Of a DNA stretch of 64,000 nucleotides, positions 41,384 through 50,697 are shown in pieces. Below the pieces are notes generated by a model that saw nothing but the letters and a program-made list of their open reading frames with translations, was not told the DNA's origin and searched no databases. Numbering within the stretch: position 1 is the stretch's first letter; each line of letters opens with the position of its first letter. The stretch is from Treponema sp. (GTDB taxonomy: Bacteria; Spirochaetota; Spirochaetia; Treponematales; Treponemataceae). Both the position numbers and the translations under genes were made by a program. The stretch covers positions 94,068 through 158,067 of the forward strand of contig JAEESZ010000007.1 of the NCBI GenBank assembly GCA_016286535.1, written 5' to 3'.

Positions 41384-42182
41384 GAGATTCCTCCACATAT
41401 TCAAGTCTTTGTGTAAGCTGGGCAATGGTCTTTTCCAGACGGGTCTTTTCGCGTTCCAGTTTGATTTTTGGATCTTCTCCGCGGGCTTTTGCATTCTGCT
41501 GTTTCATCATTTCGCGAACACTGGCCGGAGATTTTCCGCCTTCTACAAACTGCTGTTCTACGGCCTGTCTTTCATCCTTTTTCTTTACAGAGGCAACAAC
41601 CTTCATATTTTCAAAACCGATTGAAGGATTTACCTCCACAGCACCAATTTTTCTTATTTCAAGCTCAGATTTTCTTGGCAGACACAAAACGCGGTCAATA
41701 TAATCCTCGTAGCGGATATTTGCTTCCTTACAAAGTTCCATGGCTCTTGCCAGTTTTTTTCCAAATTCCTGCATAAGCTGGCCGTTTTTTGTAAGGTAGT
41801 TTTCCTTTATATCCTGGGTAAGATTTTTTAACTCTTCGTTAGATTCCCATCCTATGCTATAGTAGCCCTTGTCTTCTGCAAGATGAAGCAAATCTCCAAA
41901 CTTAGCCCAGAATTCCTGGGTATGAACCTTGCAGGCCTTTCCATAAGATGGATCGCTTTCCTGCTTAAGGATTGTCATAAGGTGGTGGGTATATTCATGA
42001 ATTGCTGTATAAATTAATTCATTGTCTGTCTTTAAATTAAGATTGTGAATATAAATTTCATGGGTATCGGGCTTATAAAAACCGTTCACTCTTTTACTTT
42101 CTTTTCCTGTTTGAGTTACAGTAAAATCTATTGAAGGCTGCTCCAAATCAAGAAGGATTTCTTTTATTCTTTCGTTATTCAT
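41370..42182 (-). CDS. HEXXH metalloprotein with C-terminal coiled coil, unknown function
   Basis: A 270-residue cytoplasmic protein. Residues 62-67 read HEYTHH, a zincin HEXXH motif, inside IYTAIHEYTHHLMTILK. A conserved-looking Glu lies in HTQEFWAKFGDLLH downstream and could be the third ligand. The middle part is helical and the last 40 residues form a charged coiled coil (LEREKTRLEKTIAQLTQRLEYV). I cannot name the family; it has no export signal. It follows rsmE by eight bases. Confidence 0.68.
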   Translation of the reverse strand: MNNERIKEILLDLEQPSIDFTVTQTGKESKRVNGFYKPDTHEIYIHNLNLKTDNELIYTAIHEYTHHLMTILKQESDPSYGKACKVHTQEFWAKFGDLLHLAEDKGYYSIGWESNEELKNLTQDIKENYLTKNGQLMQEFGKKLARAMELCKEANIRYEDYIDRVLCLPRKSELEIRKIGAVEVNPSIGFENMKVVASVKKKDERQAVEQQFVEGGKSPASVREMMKQQNAKARGEDPKIKLEREKTRLEKTIAQLTQRLEYVEESLASM

Positions 42183-42190
42183 TTATACCT

Positions 42191-42973
42191 CTAATCCAGA
42201 TAATCTAATTCATTTAATATAATTGCTCCGGCAACTGTAGCCGCAGTTTCTGTACGCATGATTCGGTTTCCCATACTGCAGCGCACAAAACCACTCTCTT
42301 CCAGAAAGCGGCGTTCTTTGTCTGTCCAGCCGCGCTCACTTCCTATTGCCGCAAGAGCCCTTACATTTTTTTTGATTTTTACATTTTCTAAATCTTGTCT
42401 GAGCTGCTCCTTAAGGGAGGCCCCGGCATTTATATTATCTAAAGCAATTTTAATACTTTCTTCTTTTGTATTTTGTATACAATAATTTATACACTCATTT
42501 AAGGAATTATGCAAAAAGATTTTTGGAACATAGGTTCCTCCGGCCTGCACCGTACCATCTAAAAGCATTTTATAAGCCTCGCCCTTTTCTACCAGGGTAG
42601 ACTTCATATAGGACTTTTCTCCAAGCTCAGTTCCGGTTAAATGAACTTCGCAAACACCAAGAGCCGCAATATCGCGTAAAAGTCTTTTCAGTTGAATTGG
42701 GCGGGGAAAACCAATTATCATACTTAAATTTGTAAGGGGTTTTCCTTCCTCTTTAGCTTCAAAATCAAAATGAATAAAACCGCTTTTTCTTTTTTCGCTG
42801 CTGTCCACTTCAATTTTTGTGATTCTTGCAGTTCCGCTTTTTCCATCTATAATTCCGGCGGTAAAGGTATCGCCTTCCTTCTTATGCAAAACCTTAATAA
42901 GATGCTGGGCTCTCTCATCATTATAAGAAAGAGGTTGTAATATTTCTTCTGCAGTAAAAAGACAAATATTCAT
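42191..42973 (-). CDS. rsmE: 16S rRNA uridine-N3 methyltransferase (U1498)
   Basis: A 260-residue SPOUT-type methyltransferase. It carries IIGFPRPIQLKRLLRDIAALGV, the SAM-knot segment AIGSERGWTDKE and the C-terminal CSMGNRIMRTETA, all typical of RsmE. It should form m3U1498 in 16S rRNA. It begins six bases after the TPR/Mrr-like gene. Confidence 0.93.
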   Translation of the reverse strand: MNICLFTAEEILQPLSYNDERAQHLIKVLHKKEGDTFTAGIIDGKSGTARITKIEVDSSEKRKSGFIHFDFEAKEEGKPLTNLSMIIGFPRPIQLKRLLRDIAALGVCEVHLTGTELGEKSYMKSTLVEKGEAYKMLLDGTVQAGGTYVPKIFLHNSLNECINYCIQNTKEESIKIALDNINAGASLKEQLRQDLENVKIKKNVRALAAIGSERGWTDKERRFLEESGFVRCSMGNRIMRTETAATVAGAIILNELDYLD

Positions 42974-42979
42974 GCATTA

Positions 42980-44335
42980 TTAACCATACATATTGATTTT
43001 TTTAAGATATTTAGACAACTCATCTTTTTCAAGCAAATCTATAGGACGGCCTTCGCAATATTTATGACAACTTTCAGAGAAGCCGCCCATGGTAACACAA
43101 ATTCCGTTATCGCACTTAGCATCTCTAATTTTTGAATGGAACTCCCTTACATAAATATCGCCAATCATATTCTGATTTCTGTAAAAACGGAAAAGTTCCT
43201 TTGCAGACCATTTTGGACTGTCTACTTCGCAAATAATTTCTACCGCTTCTGAAGCAACCTGAACATCTTCAACTTTTACAAGACCATCAGAATGATAAAC
43301 TGTAATAAAGCGTCTGCAAAGGGCAACAAAATCGCTGGTGCCGGCCATTAAATATGTCTGCAGATTCTTATTCTGATTTAATTCCGAATATCTGGCTACA
43401 AGTGTATCAACATCCTTATAACCGCTCTTAAAAGCCTGAATCTGCTTTAAGTAAATAAGGGCAGAAGGAATATCCTTTAACTGAATATAGGCATTTGCGC
43501 ATTTATACTTAATGGTAAGCAGAGTTGCTTCCGGAACATTCTCAAGCTTCATTCCAATCAGATAATCCTGAATGGCTGCCTTATAATCTCTGGCTCTTTC
43601 ATGCATTTTTCCGGCTTCTACACAAGCCTGAGCACCAAACTGTGGGTCCGGTCTAAGATGCATAAATACTTTTATAGCCTTGTCGCCCATTCCAATTTCT
43701 GTCATTGCAATAGCCATATCAAAGAGGACTTCTTTATTATTTGGGTCTTCTTCCAGAAGTTTTTTCAAATATGGCAGACAGTCTCTATACTTCTGCAGCT
43801 TAAACAAACTGAAGGCCAGATACTTATTAACTTCTCCTGCTTCCGGCTTTAATAACTTTGCCTTTTTTAAGCAGAGAACAGCCTTGTCAAAGGCGCCTGT
43901 ATCATAGAAGGTTCTTCCAAGATAGTAATTTCCGTCAAAACTTTCAGGGTCCCTTCTGACAGAAAGCATAAGAGCATTCAGCGCTTCCTGCTTTTTGTCT
44001 ATATTAAAAGCGGCAATTCCCATGCGTAAGGTTGTTTTTGCAATATTAATTTCCGGATGAGCAGAAGAAATATCATATAAGGTTTTATAAACGTTCCAGA
44101 TTTTTTCCCAATTCTTATCCTGAAAATATAAGTCACCTATTGTTTCAAGTGCTTCTACATCATGAGGATTTTTTGCAAGTCTTTTTTCTGCCTCTTTATA
44201 AAGCGGACCTGTGCCCTTTTTAGCAGCACTTTTTTTGGAACCTTTTAAGCTTGAATGCTTAAGGCTTCTTACAAGAATAATAACTACTACAAGAAAGGCA
44301 GCTACAACTACCGCAATCAGAATTTGGAATCCCAT
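42980..44335 (-). CDS. Membrane-anchored TPR protein with degenerate Mrr-like C-terminal domain
   Basis: A 451-residue protein. A single N-terminal membrane segment (ILIAVVVAAFLVVVIILV) anchors it. At least seven TPR-like units run from about 55 to 330 (for example YLAFSLFKLQKYRDCLPYL). The last 100 residues resemble the end of an Mrr-type nuclease-fold domain (CDNGICVTMGGFS, then EGRPIDLLEKDEL), but I see no D-ExK or QxK catalytic set, so it is probably a non-catalytic binding fold. It lies 20 bases after the aminotransferase gene. Function unknown. Confidence 0.75.
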   Translation of the reverse strand: MGFQILIAVVVAAFLVVVIILVRSLKHSSLKGSKKSAAKKGTGPLYKEAEKRLAKNPHDVEALETIGDLYFQDKNWEKIWNVYKTLYDISSAHPEINIAKTTLRMGIAAFNIDKKQEALNALMLSVRRDPESFDGNYYLGRTFYDTGAFDKAVLCLKKAKLLKPEAGEVNKYLAFSLFKLQKYRDCLPYLKKLLEEDPNNKEVLFDMAIAMTEIGMGDKAIKVFMHLRPDPQFGAQACVEAGKMHERARDYKAAIQDYLIGMKLENVPEATLLTIKYKCANAYIQLKDIPSALIYLKQIQAFKSGYKDVDTLVARYSELNQNKNLQTYLMAGTSDFVALCRRFITVYHSDGLVKVEDVQVASEAVEIICEVDSPKWSAKELFRFYRNQNMIGDIYVREFHSKIRDAKCDNGICVTMGGFSESCHKYCEGRPIDLLEKDELSKYLKKINMYG

Positions 44336-44355
44336 AAAAACTCTCTACACCTATT

Positions 44356-45525
44356 TTATTTTTTTCTTTCTTTTACCAGCTGAGCAATTCTTTCCATTGC
44401 TATTTTAATTTTATTTATATCGGTTGCATAACAACAGCGAATAAAACCTTCTCCACAGTCACCAAAACAGGTTCCAGGAACAACAGCAACACTGTGCTTC
44501 TGAATCAATTCTGTTGCAAATTCTTCGCTGGTCATTCCTGTTGAGCGGATATCAGGGAACATATAAAAAGCACCTTCCGGTTCAACGCATGGAAGCCCCA
44601 TATCTGTAAAGGCCTTATGCATAACATTGCGGCGCTGCTGATAACTGATTCTCATTTTTTCTACATCATCCCAGGCATTACGAAGACCTTCTGCTGCGGC
44701 ATACTGACTGAAGATTGGAGGGCAGATATTTGAATAAGCATGAAGCTTACAGCACTGAACAAGTAAATCGTGAGGAGCGGCAATATAACCAATACGCCAG
44801 CCGGTCATTGCAAAAGATTTTGAAAAGCCGTTGAAAATGATTGCATAATCTTTCATGCCGTCAAAAGAGCCAATTGAAACATGCTTGCGGTCATCATACA
44901 TTAACTCGCAGTAGATTTCGTCGCTTAAACACCAGATCTGATGCTTTTTTACAACGTCTGCAATCTTTTTAAGTTCTTCGCCGGGAATACAGCGGCCAGT
45001 AGGATTACTTGGTGAACAGAACATTACAGCCTTGGTTTTTGGTGTGCAGGCAGCTTCAATCTGTTCTGCAGTTGGAATAAAACCTGTTTTGCTTGTATCC
45101 AGGTGGATTACCTTTGCTTCACATAAAGCAGAAAGCGGCTGATATGATACATAACATGGTTCACAAACAATAATCTCATCACCAGGATTCAAAATTGAAC
45201 GTAAAACAAGATCCAGACCTTCAGAAGCTCCAATTGTTGGCAGAATTTCTGTTTTAGGATCGTAAGACAAATTGTAGCGTTCAAGATATTTGCAGATTTC
45301 TTCTCTAAGTTCAATTAAACCCCAGTTAGAAGTATATGAAGTATGACCTTTTTCAAGATGATAAAAGGCTTCTTCCCTAATTACCCATGGGGTAGAAAAA
45401 TCCGGCTCTCCAACGCCTAAAGAAATAATATCATCATGTCCTATACAAAGTTCAAAAAACTTACGGATTCCAGAAGGAGGAATTTCCATCATTTTTGAAC
45501 TGAATTTATCTTCGCGTGTATTCAT
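44356..45525 (-). CDS. Class I PLP-dependent aminotransferase
   Basis: A 389-residue aminotransferase. The PLP lysine is in FNGFSKSFAMTGWRIGY, and the substrate-binding Arg in FIRCCYA near the C-terminus. SPSNPTGR and DEIYCELMY are intact. It is of the AspC/PatA type, but the amino donor cannot be told. It follows an Lrp-type gene with 66 bases between, so the regulator may sense the amino acid that this enzyme makes or uses. Confidence 0.9.
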   Translation of the reverse strand: MNTREDKFSSKMMEIPPSGIRKFFELCIGHDDIISLGVGEPDFSTPWVIREEAFYHLEKGHTSYTSNWGLIELREEICKYLERYNLSYDPKTEILPTIGASEGLDLVLRSILNPGDEIIVCEPCYVSYQPLSALCEAKVIHLDTSKTGFIPTAEQIEAACTPKTKAVMFCSPSNPTGRCIPGEELKKIADVVKKHQIWCLSDEIYCELMYDDRKHVSIGSFDGMKDYAIIFNGFSKSFAMTGWRIGYIAAPHDLLVQCCKLHAYSNICPPIFSQYAAAEGLRNAWDDVEKMRISYQQRRNVMHKAFTDMGLPCVEPEGAFYMFPDIRSTGMTSEEFATELIQKHSVAVVPGTCFGDCGEGFIRCCYATDINKIKIAMERIAQLVKERKK

Positions 45526-45551
45526 TACTATAACTCCAAATTAAATGTCAG

Positions 45552-45591
45552 AAGCTGCAGTCTGTGCAGCTCCAGGCCCCGCTAGCAGCTT
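45552..45591 (-). promoter_or_regulatory. Alternative hairpins between the Lrp-like gene and the aminotransferase
   Basis: The plus-strand AAGCTGC (45552-45558) can pair with GCAGCT (45566-45571) or with GCAGCTT (45585-45591). The two pairings exclude each other, as in an attenuator, but no T run follows either stem. Confidence 0.35.
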
Positions 45592-46074
45592 TTATGCCTG
45601 CATTTCGCGGTGGTCAGCTTCATCTGCTACATAAACAATGTCATTTTCTTTGTAGGTTTTAAGGATGAAGTTTGTTTTTGTTGAGCGAACACCTTCGAGT
45701 GTAGAAAGCTTTTCGCTTACAAACATGGCAATTTCTTTTAAAGAATCGCCTTCAATAAGAACCTTTAAGTCGTATCCGCCGCTCATTAAATAAAGTGATT
45801 TTACCTGTGGAAAGCGGTAGATTCTGTCTGCAAGAGCATCAAAACCATGCTCTCTCTGTGGCTGAACCTGAATCTGAATTTCCGCCACAACCTTGTCCTT
45901 CGCGACTTTATCTTTCTCTGGGTTTACAATCGCTGTATACTTGAGGATAACTCCATCATCTTCCAGTTTTTTGATAATTGCTTTTACTTCATCGCAAGTT
46001 TTTTTAGTCATTGCAGCAATATCTTCAACTGACAGGCGTGCATTCTGGCGCAATAAATCAAGAATTTCTTCCAT
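45592..46074 (-). CDS. Lrp/AsnC-family transcriptional regulator
   Basis: A 160-residue regulator. The N-terminal HTH (ILDLLRQNARLSVEDIAAMT) is followed by the RAM ligand domain with SLYLMSGGYDLKVLIEGDSL. It should bind an amino acid and control amino-acid genes, most likely the aminotransferase behind it. AAGAGG stands ahead of the ATG. It starts a leftward operon of nine genes that ends at 37832. Confidence 0.9.
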   Translation of the reverse strand: MEEILDLLRQNARLSVEDIAAMTKKTCDEVKAIIKKLEDDGVILKYTAIVNPEKDKVAKDKVVAEIQIQVQPQREHGFDALADRIYRFPQVKSLYLMSGGYDLKVLIEGDSLKEIAMFVSEKLSTLEGVRSTKTNFILKTYKENDIVYVADEADHREMQA

Positions 46075-46160
46075 AATTGTAAACCTCTTATATTTAAAAT
46101 GATGATATATTTTACTATTTATATGCGCTTTTTACAATAAAAGGAGCTCCCATTTTCCAC

Positions 46161-46202
46161 AACAAAAAAAAGGCACCCCGTCTTTTATATGACAGGATGC
46201 CT
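46161..46202 (-). terminator. Strong intrinsic terminator of the tatD operon
   Basis: On the minus strand AGGCATCCTGTC pairs with GACGGGGTGCCT (two G-T pairs) around eight bases, and eight T follow. It closes the seven-gene operon from tatD to the exported protein at 46235. Confidence 0.92.
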
Positions 46203-46234
46203 TTCTGCACTTGTATTGTAAATCTTACAGGAAA

Positions 46235-46669
46235 CTATCTTGTTAATTTAAGATATGACGAATACTCAGTTTTTCTGATTCCGCGGTCATCTTTGAAGTG
46301 GCGTTCGCGGTCTTTTTTCATATAACGGTAGTGGAAGTACTGATGATCAAGCATAAAATCTTCCATAACAGCCATTACTGTATTCATTGCTTCACCTTTG
46401 TCGAATGTAACATATAAAGTTTCGTAATAGATACGAACTTCATCATACAAAGGATTATATTCAATTCTTACATTAGCGTTTTTATCTACTGTGTGCTGCT
46501 CTTTTGGAACAATTAACAAAGTCTGAGTTTTTTCTTCTTCGAACTGATCATCATCAATTTCTCTTACTGCTTTTGGTGCAGACCATTCTTTTGCATCAGT
46601 TTTTTCCTGAGCAAATAAAGAACCAGCGAAGATTGCAAAACAAGCCAAAACAACAAATGTCTTCTTCAT
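46235..46669 (-). CDS. Small exported protein of unknown function
   Basis: A 144-residue protein with a signal peptide (MKKTFVVLACFAIFAGSLFA). The mature part is acidic at first, then rich in Tyr and charged residues (LYDEVRIYYETLYVTF, HQYFHYRYMKKDRERHF). ATG 46669 follows TAGGAG. The upstream TTG two codons earlier is unlikely. No family is recognised. It is the last gene before a strong terminator. Confidence 0.68.
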   Translation of the reverse strand: MKKTFVVLACFAIFAGSLFAQEKTDAKEWSAPKAVREIDDDQFEEEKTQTLLIVPKEQHTVDKNANVRIEYNPLYDEVRIYYETLYVTFDKGEAMNTVMAVMEDFMLDHQYFHYRYMKKDRERHFKDDRGIRKTEYSSYLKLTR

Positions 46670-46696
46670 AATCAACTCCTAAATTCACAGAACCTT

Positions 46697-47392
46697 TTAA
46701 AAGGCTCTATATTCAACTATTTTACCGCATTCAAGAAAAAAATCAAGATTTATTACGTACTGGCCAGACACTATACCAATAGTAGGAATGTCCCTTATTA
46801 AAACCTGACCTGTAATTTCCTTAGGTTTATTCTTTATTACACTGCGGTAATAACTTCTGATGGCATCCTTCAAGGCATCTTTTGCTGCACTCTTTATGCC
46901 GTCAAAACCTTCAGTAATAGAACCATAACCGCGTCCATGGGTTACAGGATTTTGAATGGAAGACCACAAATAATAGTTCTGAACTTCAGCTTCGCTCCTT
47001 GTATATTCGCACCAGCAGTTAAGCCGGTTATTTTGAATCCAGGGCTGGGCATAAGTTATAAGGTTTGACGCAAAAGAAAAATCAATAATTTCTTCTATTT
47101 CCAGATACTCTTCCACCCCTCTTAGTTTATCTGAAGGCGTGTAAGAAAACTTCCAGCCATAAACCATACCGGAAATTAAAAAAGGTCCGACTTCCCTTAT
47201 GCTTTTTACAGGATAATCATACTCTCCCTGCTCCATATCCTGGGCATCTGCAAGTTCAGGGTAGGCATCAAGCTGAGCCCATATTGGAATTCTGATTCTT
47301 TGTATTATGGACGGAGTCTGGGCCCATAGAGAGGGCATTAAAAAAAGAGAAAGGGCAATTAAAATGAGTTTATAAGTCTGCTTAGTATTCAT
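46697..47392 (-). CDS. Exported protein of unknown function
   Basis: A 231-residue protein with a signal peptide (ending SLWAQ). The mature part has a cluster of Trp and aromatic residues and ends in a strand-rich section (GQYVINLDFFLECGKIVEYRAF). Its start codon overlaps the end of the rhomboid gene by 11 bases. I do not recognise the family. Its position suggests a protein whose level is tied to the rhomboid protease, but nothing proves that. Confidence 0.68.
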   Translation of the reverse strand: MNTKQTYKLILIALSLFLMPSLWAQTPSIIQRIRIPIWAQLDAYPELADAQDMEQGEYDYPVKSIREVGPFLISGMVYGWKFSYTPSDKLRGVEEYLEIEEIIDFSFASNLITYAQPWIQNNRLNCWCEYTRSEAEVQNYYLWSSIQNPVTHGRGYGSITEGFDGIKSAAKDALKDAIRSYYRSVIKNKPKEITGQVLIRDIPTIGIVSGQYVINLDFFLECGKIVEYRAF

Positions 47393-48026
47393 TCTTCCAT
47401 ATCTTTATCGGATTAATTCCTGTTCTTATTAAGAAATAGAGCCAGGCCATTAAAAATCCAAAAAGATGAGTAATATGGGCAATTCCCTGTCCAAGTTCAA
47501 AAATCTGATCAACAACTTCAAAAATGGTATAAATGAGCACCAGGAGAGGAGCTGGAACCGGCAGCAGACCCCAGATGTAAATGATTGAACGGGGATAAAG
47601 CACGGCATAGGCAAATAAAACTGCATACAGGGCACCGCTTGCTCCCATTAAAAAAACGTAATACTGCTTTGTTGCAAGATAAACCAGATATGAAGCAAGT
47701 CCACTTAAAATTCCGCAGACAAAATAAAACAAAAGAAATTCAGAGGAACCCATTCTTCGTTCAACCGCCAGACCGAACATTAAAAGCCCCAGCATATTAA
47801 AAAGAATATGGGTAAAGGAACCGTGCACAAACATGTAGGTTATAAACTGCCAGAACATATGATAGTAGTTTACACATACAACATTTAAGGAGCCCAGGGC
47901 CTGCCAGTTGTAAGTTTTATTAATTGTAAAAAAAAGGTATGCGGCAATATTAATTAAAATAAGAATAAGGCTTGCCCAGTAAAAGCGATATTTAAAAGGG
48001 CGGCGTATAAATAAAGTATGAGACAT
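47382..48026 (-). CDS. Rhomboid intramembrane serine protease
   Basis: A 214-residue membrane protease with about six hydrophobic segments. The catalytic Ser is S130 in GASGALY, and the His is H187 in AHITHLFGF. The HGSFTHILFNM segment, part of the fold signature, is at residues 68-78. It should cut membrane-spanning substrates within the bilayer. It is 13 bases behind the diguanylate cyclase gene and overlaps the next gene by 11. Confidence 0.9.
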   Translation of the reverse strand: MSHTLFIRRPFKYRFYWASLILILINIAAYLFFTINKTYNWQALGSLNVVCVNYYHMFWQFITYMFVHGSFTHILFNMLGLLMFGLAVERRMGSSEFLLFYFVCGILSGLASYLVYLATKQYYVFLMGASGALYAVLFAYAVLYPRSIIYIWGLLPVPAPLLVLIYTIFEVVDQIFELGQGIAHITHLFGFLMAWLYFLIRTGINPIKIWKNEY

Positions 48027-48039
48027 ATTAATAACTTAA

Positions 48040-49095
48040 TTACTTAGCTTTTGGCTGAAAAATGGAGATTTTATTTCTTCCGCTGTTTTTAGAAATATAT
48101 AAAGCCTGATCTGCCTGATTTACAAACTCATTTGGAGAATTTACAAGATTCTTTTCTGCATCAAAAATAGAAACTCCTCCAGAAATTGTTACATGCAAAT
48201 GCTGATTATTATAAACAAAATCATGCTTTTCTATTGCCATGCGGATTCTTTCTGCCACAAGCTGAGCTTCCTCCGTATTTGAATCATTCAAAAGTACAGT
48301 AAACTCTTCTCCGCCATAACGGCTGGCAACATCACTATCACGCAAAGACTTTCTTATAATGTCTGCAACCGTAATAAGAACATAATCTCCGCATTCGTGG
48401 CCATAGGTATCATTAAACTTTTTGAAAAAATCTATATCGAACATCAATACTGCAAGATTCTGATTATTCAGAAATGCTGTATCAATGGCTTCTGCAAGAA
48501 TATTAAAGAAGTAATACTTTAATTTAAGATGGGTCATCATATCTATTGAAGACTTTTCTACCAGGGCGGCATTGTTAATTGCAACCGAAGCCAGAGAAGC
48601 AATAGACATTATCATGTTTTTTTCATAATCGGTATAAGTTGTATCATCTTCTATGGCAATTCTTTCCTGAAGAAGGATAATTCCGTTTAAGTGGGTTTTC
48701 TGAATTAAAGGAACAATTAAAGTTGGGGCAAGGCATTTTAAGATAGAAATAGTTGTATCATGTGGAATAAGTTCTTCTAATTCTGTAATGGTAACCGGAC
48801 GCTGCAGTTCCAGAAGCTTTGCTGTAAGGTTAGAGTTTACCGGAATCTGAACTTTACGGCCATCGCCGGCTGGCTGGGCAGTTTCAAGGGTATAATTTTC
48901 GTTTGTTATTAAATCTCTTACAAAAATCTCGGCGCCAAGAGTATGCATCTGGGCCATACAAATATATACAATTGATTCAAGAAGGTTTGAGAAGTTTAGA
49001 TTCTGACAAAAAGACTTTGCAATATCAATTAACTGCTCCAAATCATATATGCGTTTTTCATATTGCATTATCTGGTTTATTTTGGATTTAGCCAT
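48040..49095 (-). CDS. GAF-domain diguanylate cyclase
   Basis: A 351-residue cytoplasmic enzyme that makes c-di-GMP from GTP. A GAF-type sensor region spans about 25-180, and the GGDEF domain about 190-350, with the active site GGEEF at 261-265. The I-site RxxD (R252-D255) is five residues before it, so product inhibition is expected. No membrane segment is present; the GAF ligand is unknown. It sits between the DUF5312-like gene and the rhomboid. Confidence 0.93.
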   Translation of the reverse strand: MAKSKINQIMQYEKRIYDLEQLIDIAKSFCQNLNFSNLLESIVYICMAQMHTLGAEIFVRDLITNENYTLETAQPAGDGRKVQIPVNSNLTAKLLELQRPVTITELEELIPHDTTISILKCLAPTLIVPLIQKTHLNGIILLQERIAIEDDTTYTDYEKNMIMSIASLASVAINNAALVEKSSIDMMTHLKLKYYFFNILAEAIDTAFLNNQNLAVLMFDIDFFKKFNDTYGHECGDYVLITVADIIRKSLRDSDVASRYGGEEFTVLLNDSNTEEAQLVAERIRMAIEKHDFVYNNQHLHVTISGGVSIFDAEKNLVNSPNEFVNQADQALYISKNSGRNKISIFQPKAK

Positions 49096-49104
49096 ATTTT
49101 TAAA

Positions 49105-50697
49105 TTACACCCTTTCTCCAGCATTAATGATAACATAGTTTCTCATTATTTCAAAGAATATTTCCCAATTTGCATATTGAGATTCCAGTATATTAGTGCT
49201 ATCTCTGTTGCGGGAAGACATCATAAGTACCTTCAGGTTAGAAATAATCTCGCTTGAAGGCTTTTTAGCATCTTCTATTAATTCACCGAGTTCATGATAA
49301 AGGGTAACAAGAGTTGTAACTTCGGTCTGCAGCAGAGTATAAGCATCATTATTAATTCTGGAAACCATCATTTCCAGTTTTTTATAAAAGTCTTTGTCTT
49401 TTTTACTGTCTTTTATGTAGCTTCCTAAAACTGAAAGGCTGTTTTTCTGATCATTTCCAAAAGAATCTTCAAAAATCTGAATTTCTTTGTCTGCGTTTAT
49501 AGCCCCGTAAACAATTGTAGAAAAGTTAGTCTTATAATTTGGATTATTAAAAAAGCCTTCAATTACCAGGTCGTTCAAAAGATTCTTTACGTTTGGAGTA
49601 ATATATTCCAGAAGGAAAGTTTTTAAAATCTTCATCGGTAATATCCACTGGAAGGTAAGAGGGGTATCGGCCTGCAGCATAGCCCCGTTTTCCTGATTAT
49701 AGGCTCCAACTTCCTGTAGAGTTTTTTCAGGGAAAAGCTGGGCAACATCGGCAGAGATTTTTTCATCCTGAATTTCTGTTTTTATACGTTTTTCATCTAC
49801 TTCAAATCTTGTTCTTACAAGGTCAGCAAATTCTTTAATTGGCGAAGCACTTAATACCTGTTTTTTTGGCTCGTAGTTTTCATCCTGGCGGGCATATCGA
49901 AGCAGGGTCTTTATTTTTTCCGGTGAAATTACATGATTCAGTACATAATTAATTTTCTTAAAGTTATCAATGATGAGGGAACGGTCTGTATCTGTAAAAC
50001 TGTCGCCCTTTTTAAGCTGGGCAACGGCAACAACTGCCTCTGCCAGGTTTGAGGTGATTTTAAGGTTAGAAATCTGGAAGTATAAGTCTTCAAGCAGATT
50101 TATACATTTTTCTACCTCTACCTCATTGTAATTTGGCTTGTAGGCCATATTTGCAGGTTCAAAATTATAGTCAAAAAGCTGCAGGAAAGGAACAAAATTC
50201 AAATGACAGAAATCTACAAACATTCTGAGGTCTTTTATGTCATTATCCATTTCTTTAAATGTGTCGGTATTAAGTTCCCTTATTACGTTTTCTATCTTTT
50301 TTTTCTGACGGGCGTAAACCCTGTCTGCATTTTTATAGTCATCAAGAACTTCTGCCTTTTTATTTTCAAAAGAAAGACTTTCTATAACTTCCTGAAAGTC
50401 AGAATTGTAGGCAGTAATTATAAGCTGGGCTTCAAAACGATGCTGGCGGGGAATGTCATTTGTACCAATGGTTGAAATAAAAAGGTTGTCCAGGGGGCGG
50501 ACATTTTTATAAAGGGTAAAAACAGCTTCTCCAAAATTAGGCTGCAGCATTCCGTTTTTACAGATTAAAGGATAATACTCCCTTATTTCCTGGTCCAGTT
50601 TTTTGAGGGCAGCTTTTTTCTGCCCCTCTGGTGAAGATTTATTAAATATAGAATGTATAAAACTTGTAATAGATTCTATTAAACCCATATATTTCAT
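49105..50697 (-). CDS. Spirochaete conserved protein (DUF5312-like)
   Basis: A 530-residue, mainly helical protein with no export signal. I associate it with the DUF5312 family of spirochaetes from its overall look, but the match is from memory. It has many paired helices and no catalytic motif that I can see. It starts within the end of dusB (ATGA overlap), with AAAGGGTGA at the start, and precedes the diguanylate cyclase by nine bases. Function unknown. Confidence 0.65.
   Translation of the reverse strand: MKYMGLIESITSFIHSIFNKSSPEGQKKAALKKLDQEIREYYPLICKNGMLQPNFGEAVFTLYKNVRPLDNLFISTIGTNDIPRQHRFEAQLIITAYNSDFQEVIESLSFENKKAEVLDDYKNADRVYARQKKKIENVIRELNTDTFKEMDNDIKDLRMFVDFCHLNFVPFLQLFDYNFEPANMAYKPNYNEVEVEKCINLLEDLYFQISNLKITSNLAEAVVAVAQLKKGDSFTDTDRSLIIDNFKKINYVLNHVISPEKIKTLLRYARQDENYEPKKQVLSASPIKEFADLVRTRFEVDEKRIKTEIQDEKISADVAQLFPEKTLQEVGAYNQENGAMLQADTPLTFQWILPMKILKTFLLEYITPNVKNLLNDLVIEGFFNNPNYKTNFSTIVYGAINADKEIQIFEDSFGNDQKNSLSVLGSYIKDSKKDKDFYKKLEMMVSRINNDAYTLLQTEVTTLVTLYHELGELIEDAKKPSSEIISNLKVLMMSSRNRDSTNILESQYANWEIFFEIMRNYVIINAGERV

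Noticed and set aside
42980..44335. Active Mrr restriction enzyme
   Set aside because: The catalytic acidic and lysine residues are not visible and the protein is membrane-anchored with TPRs.
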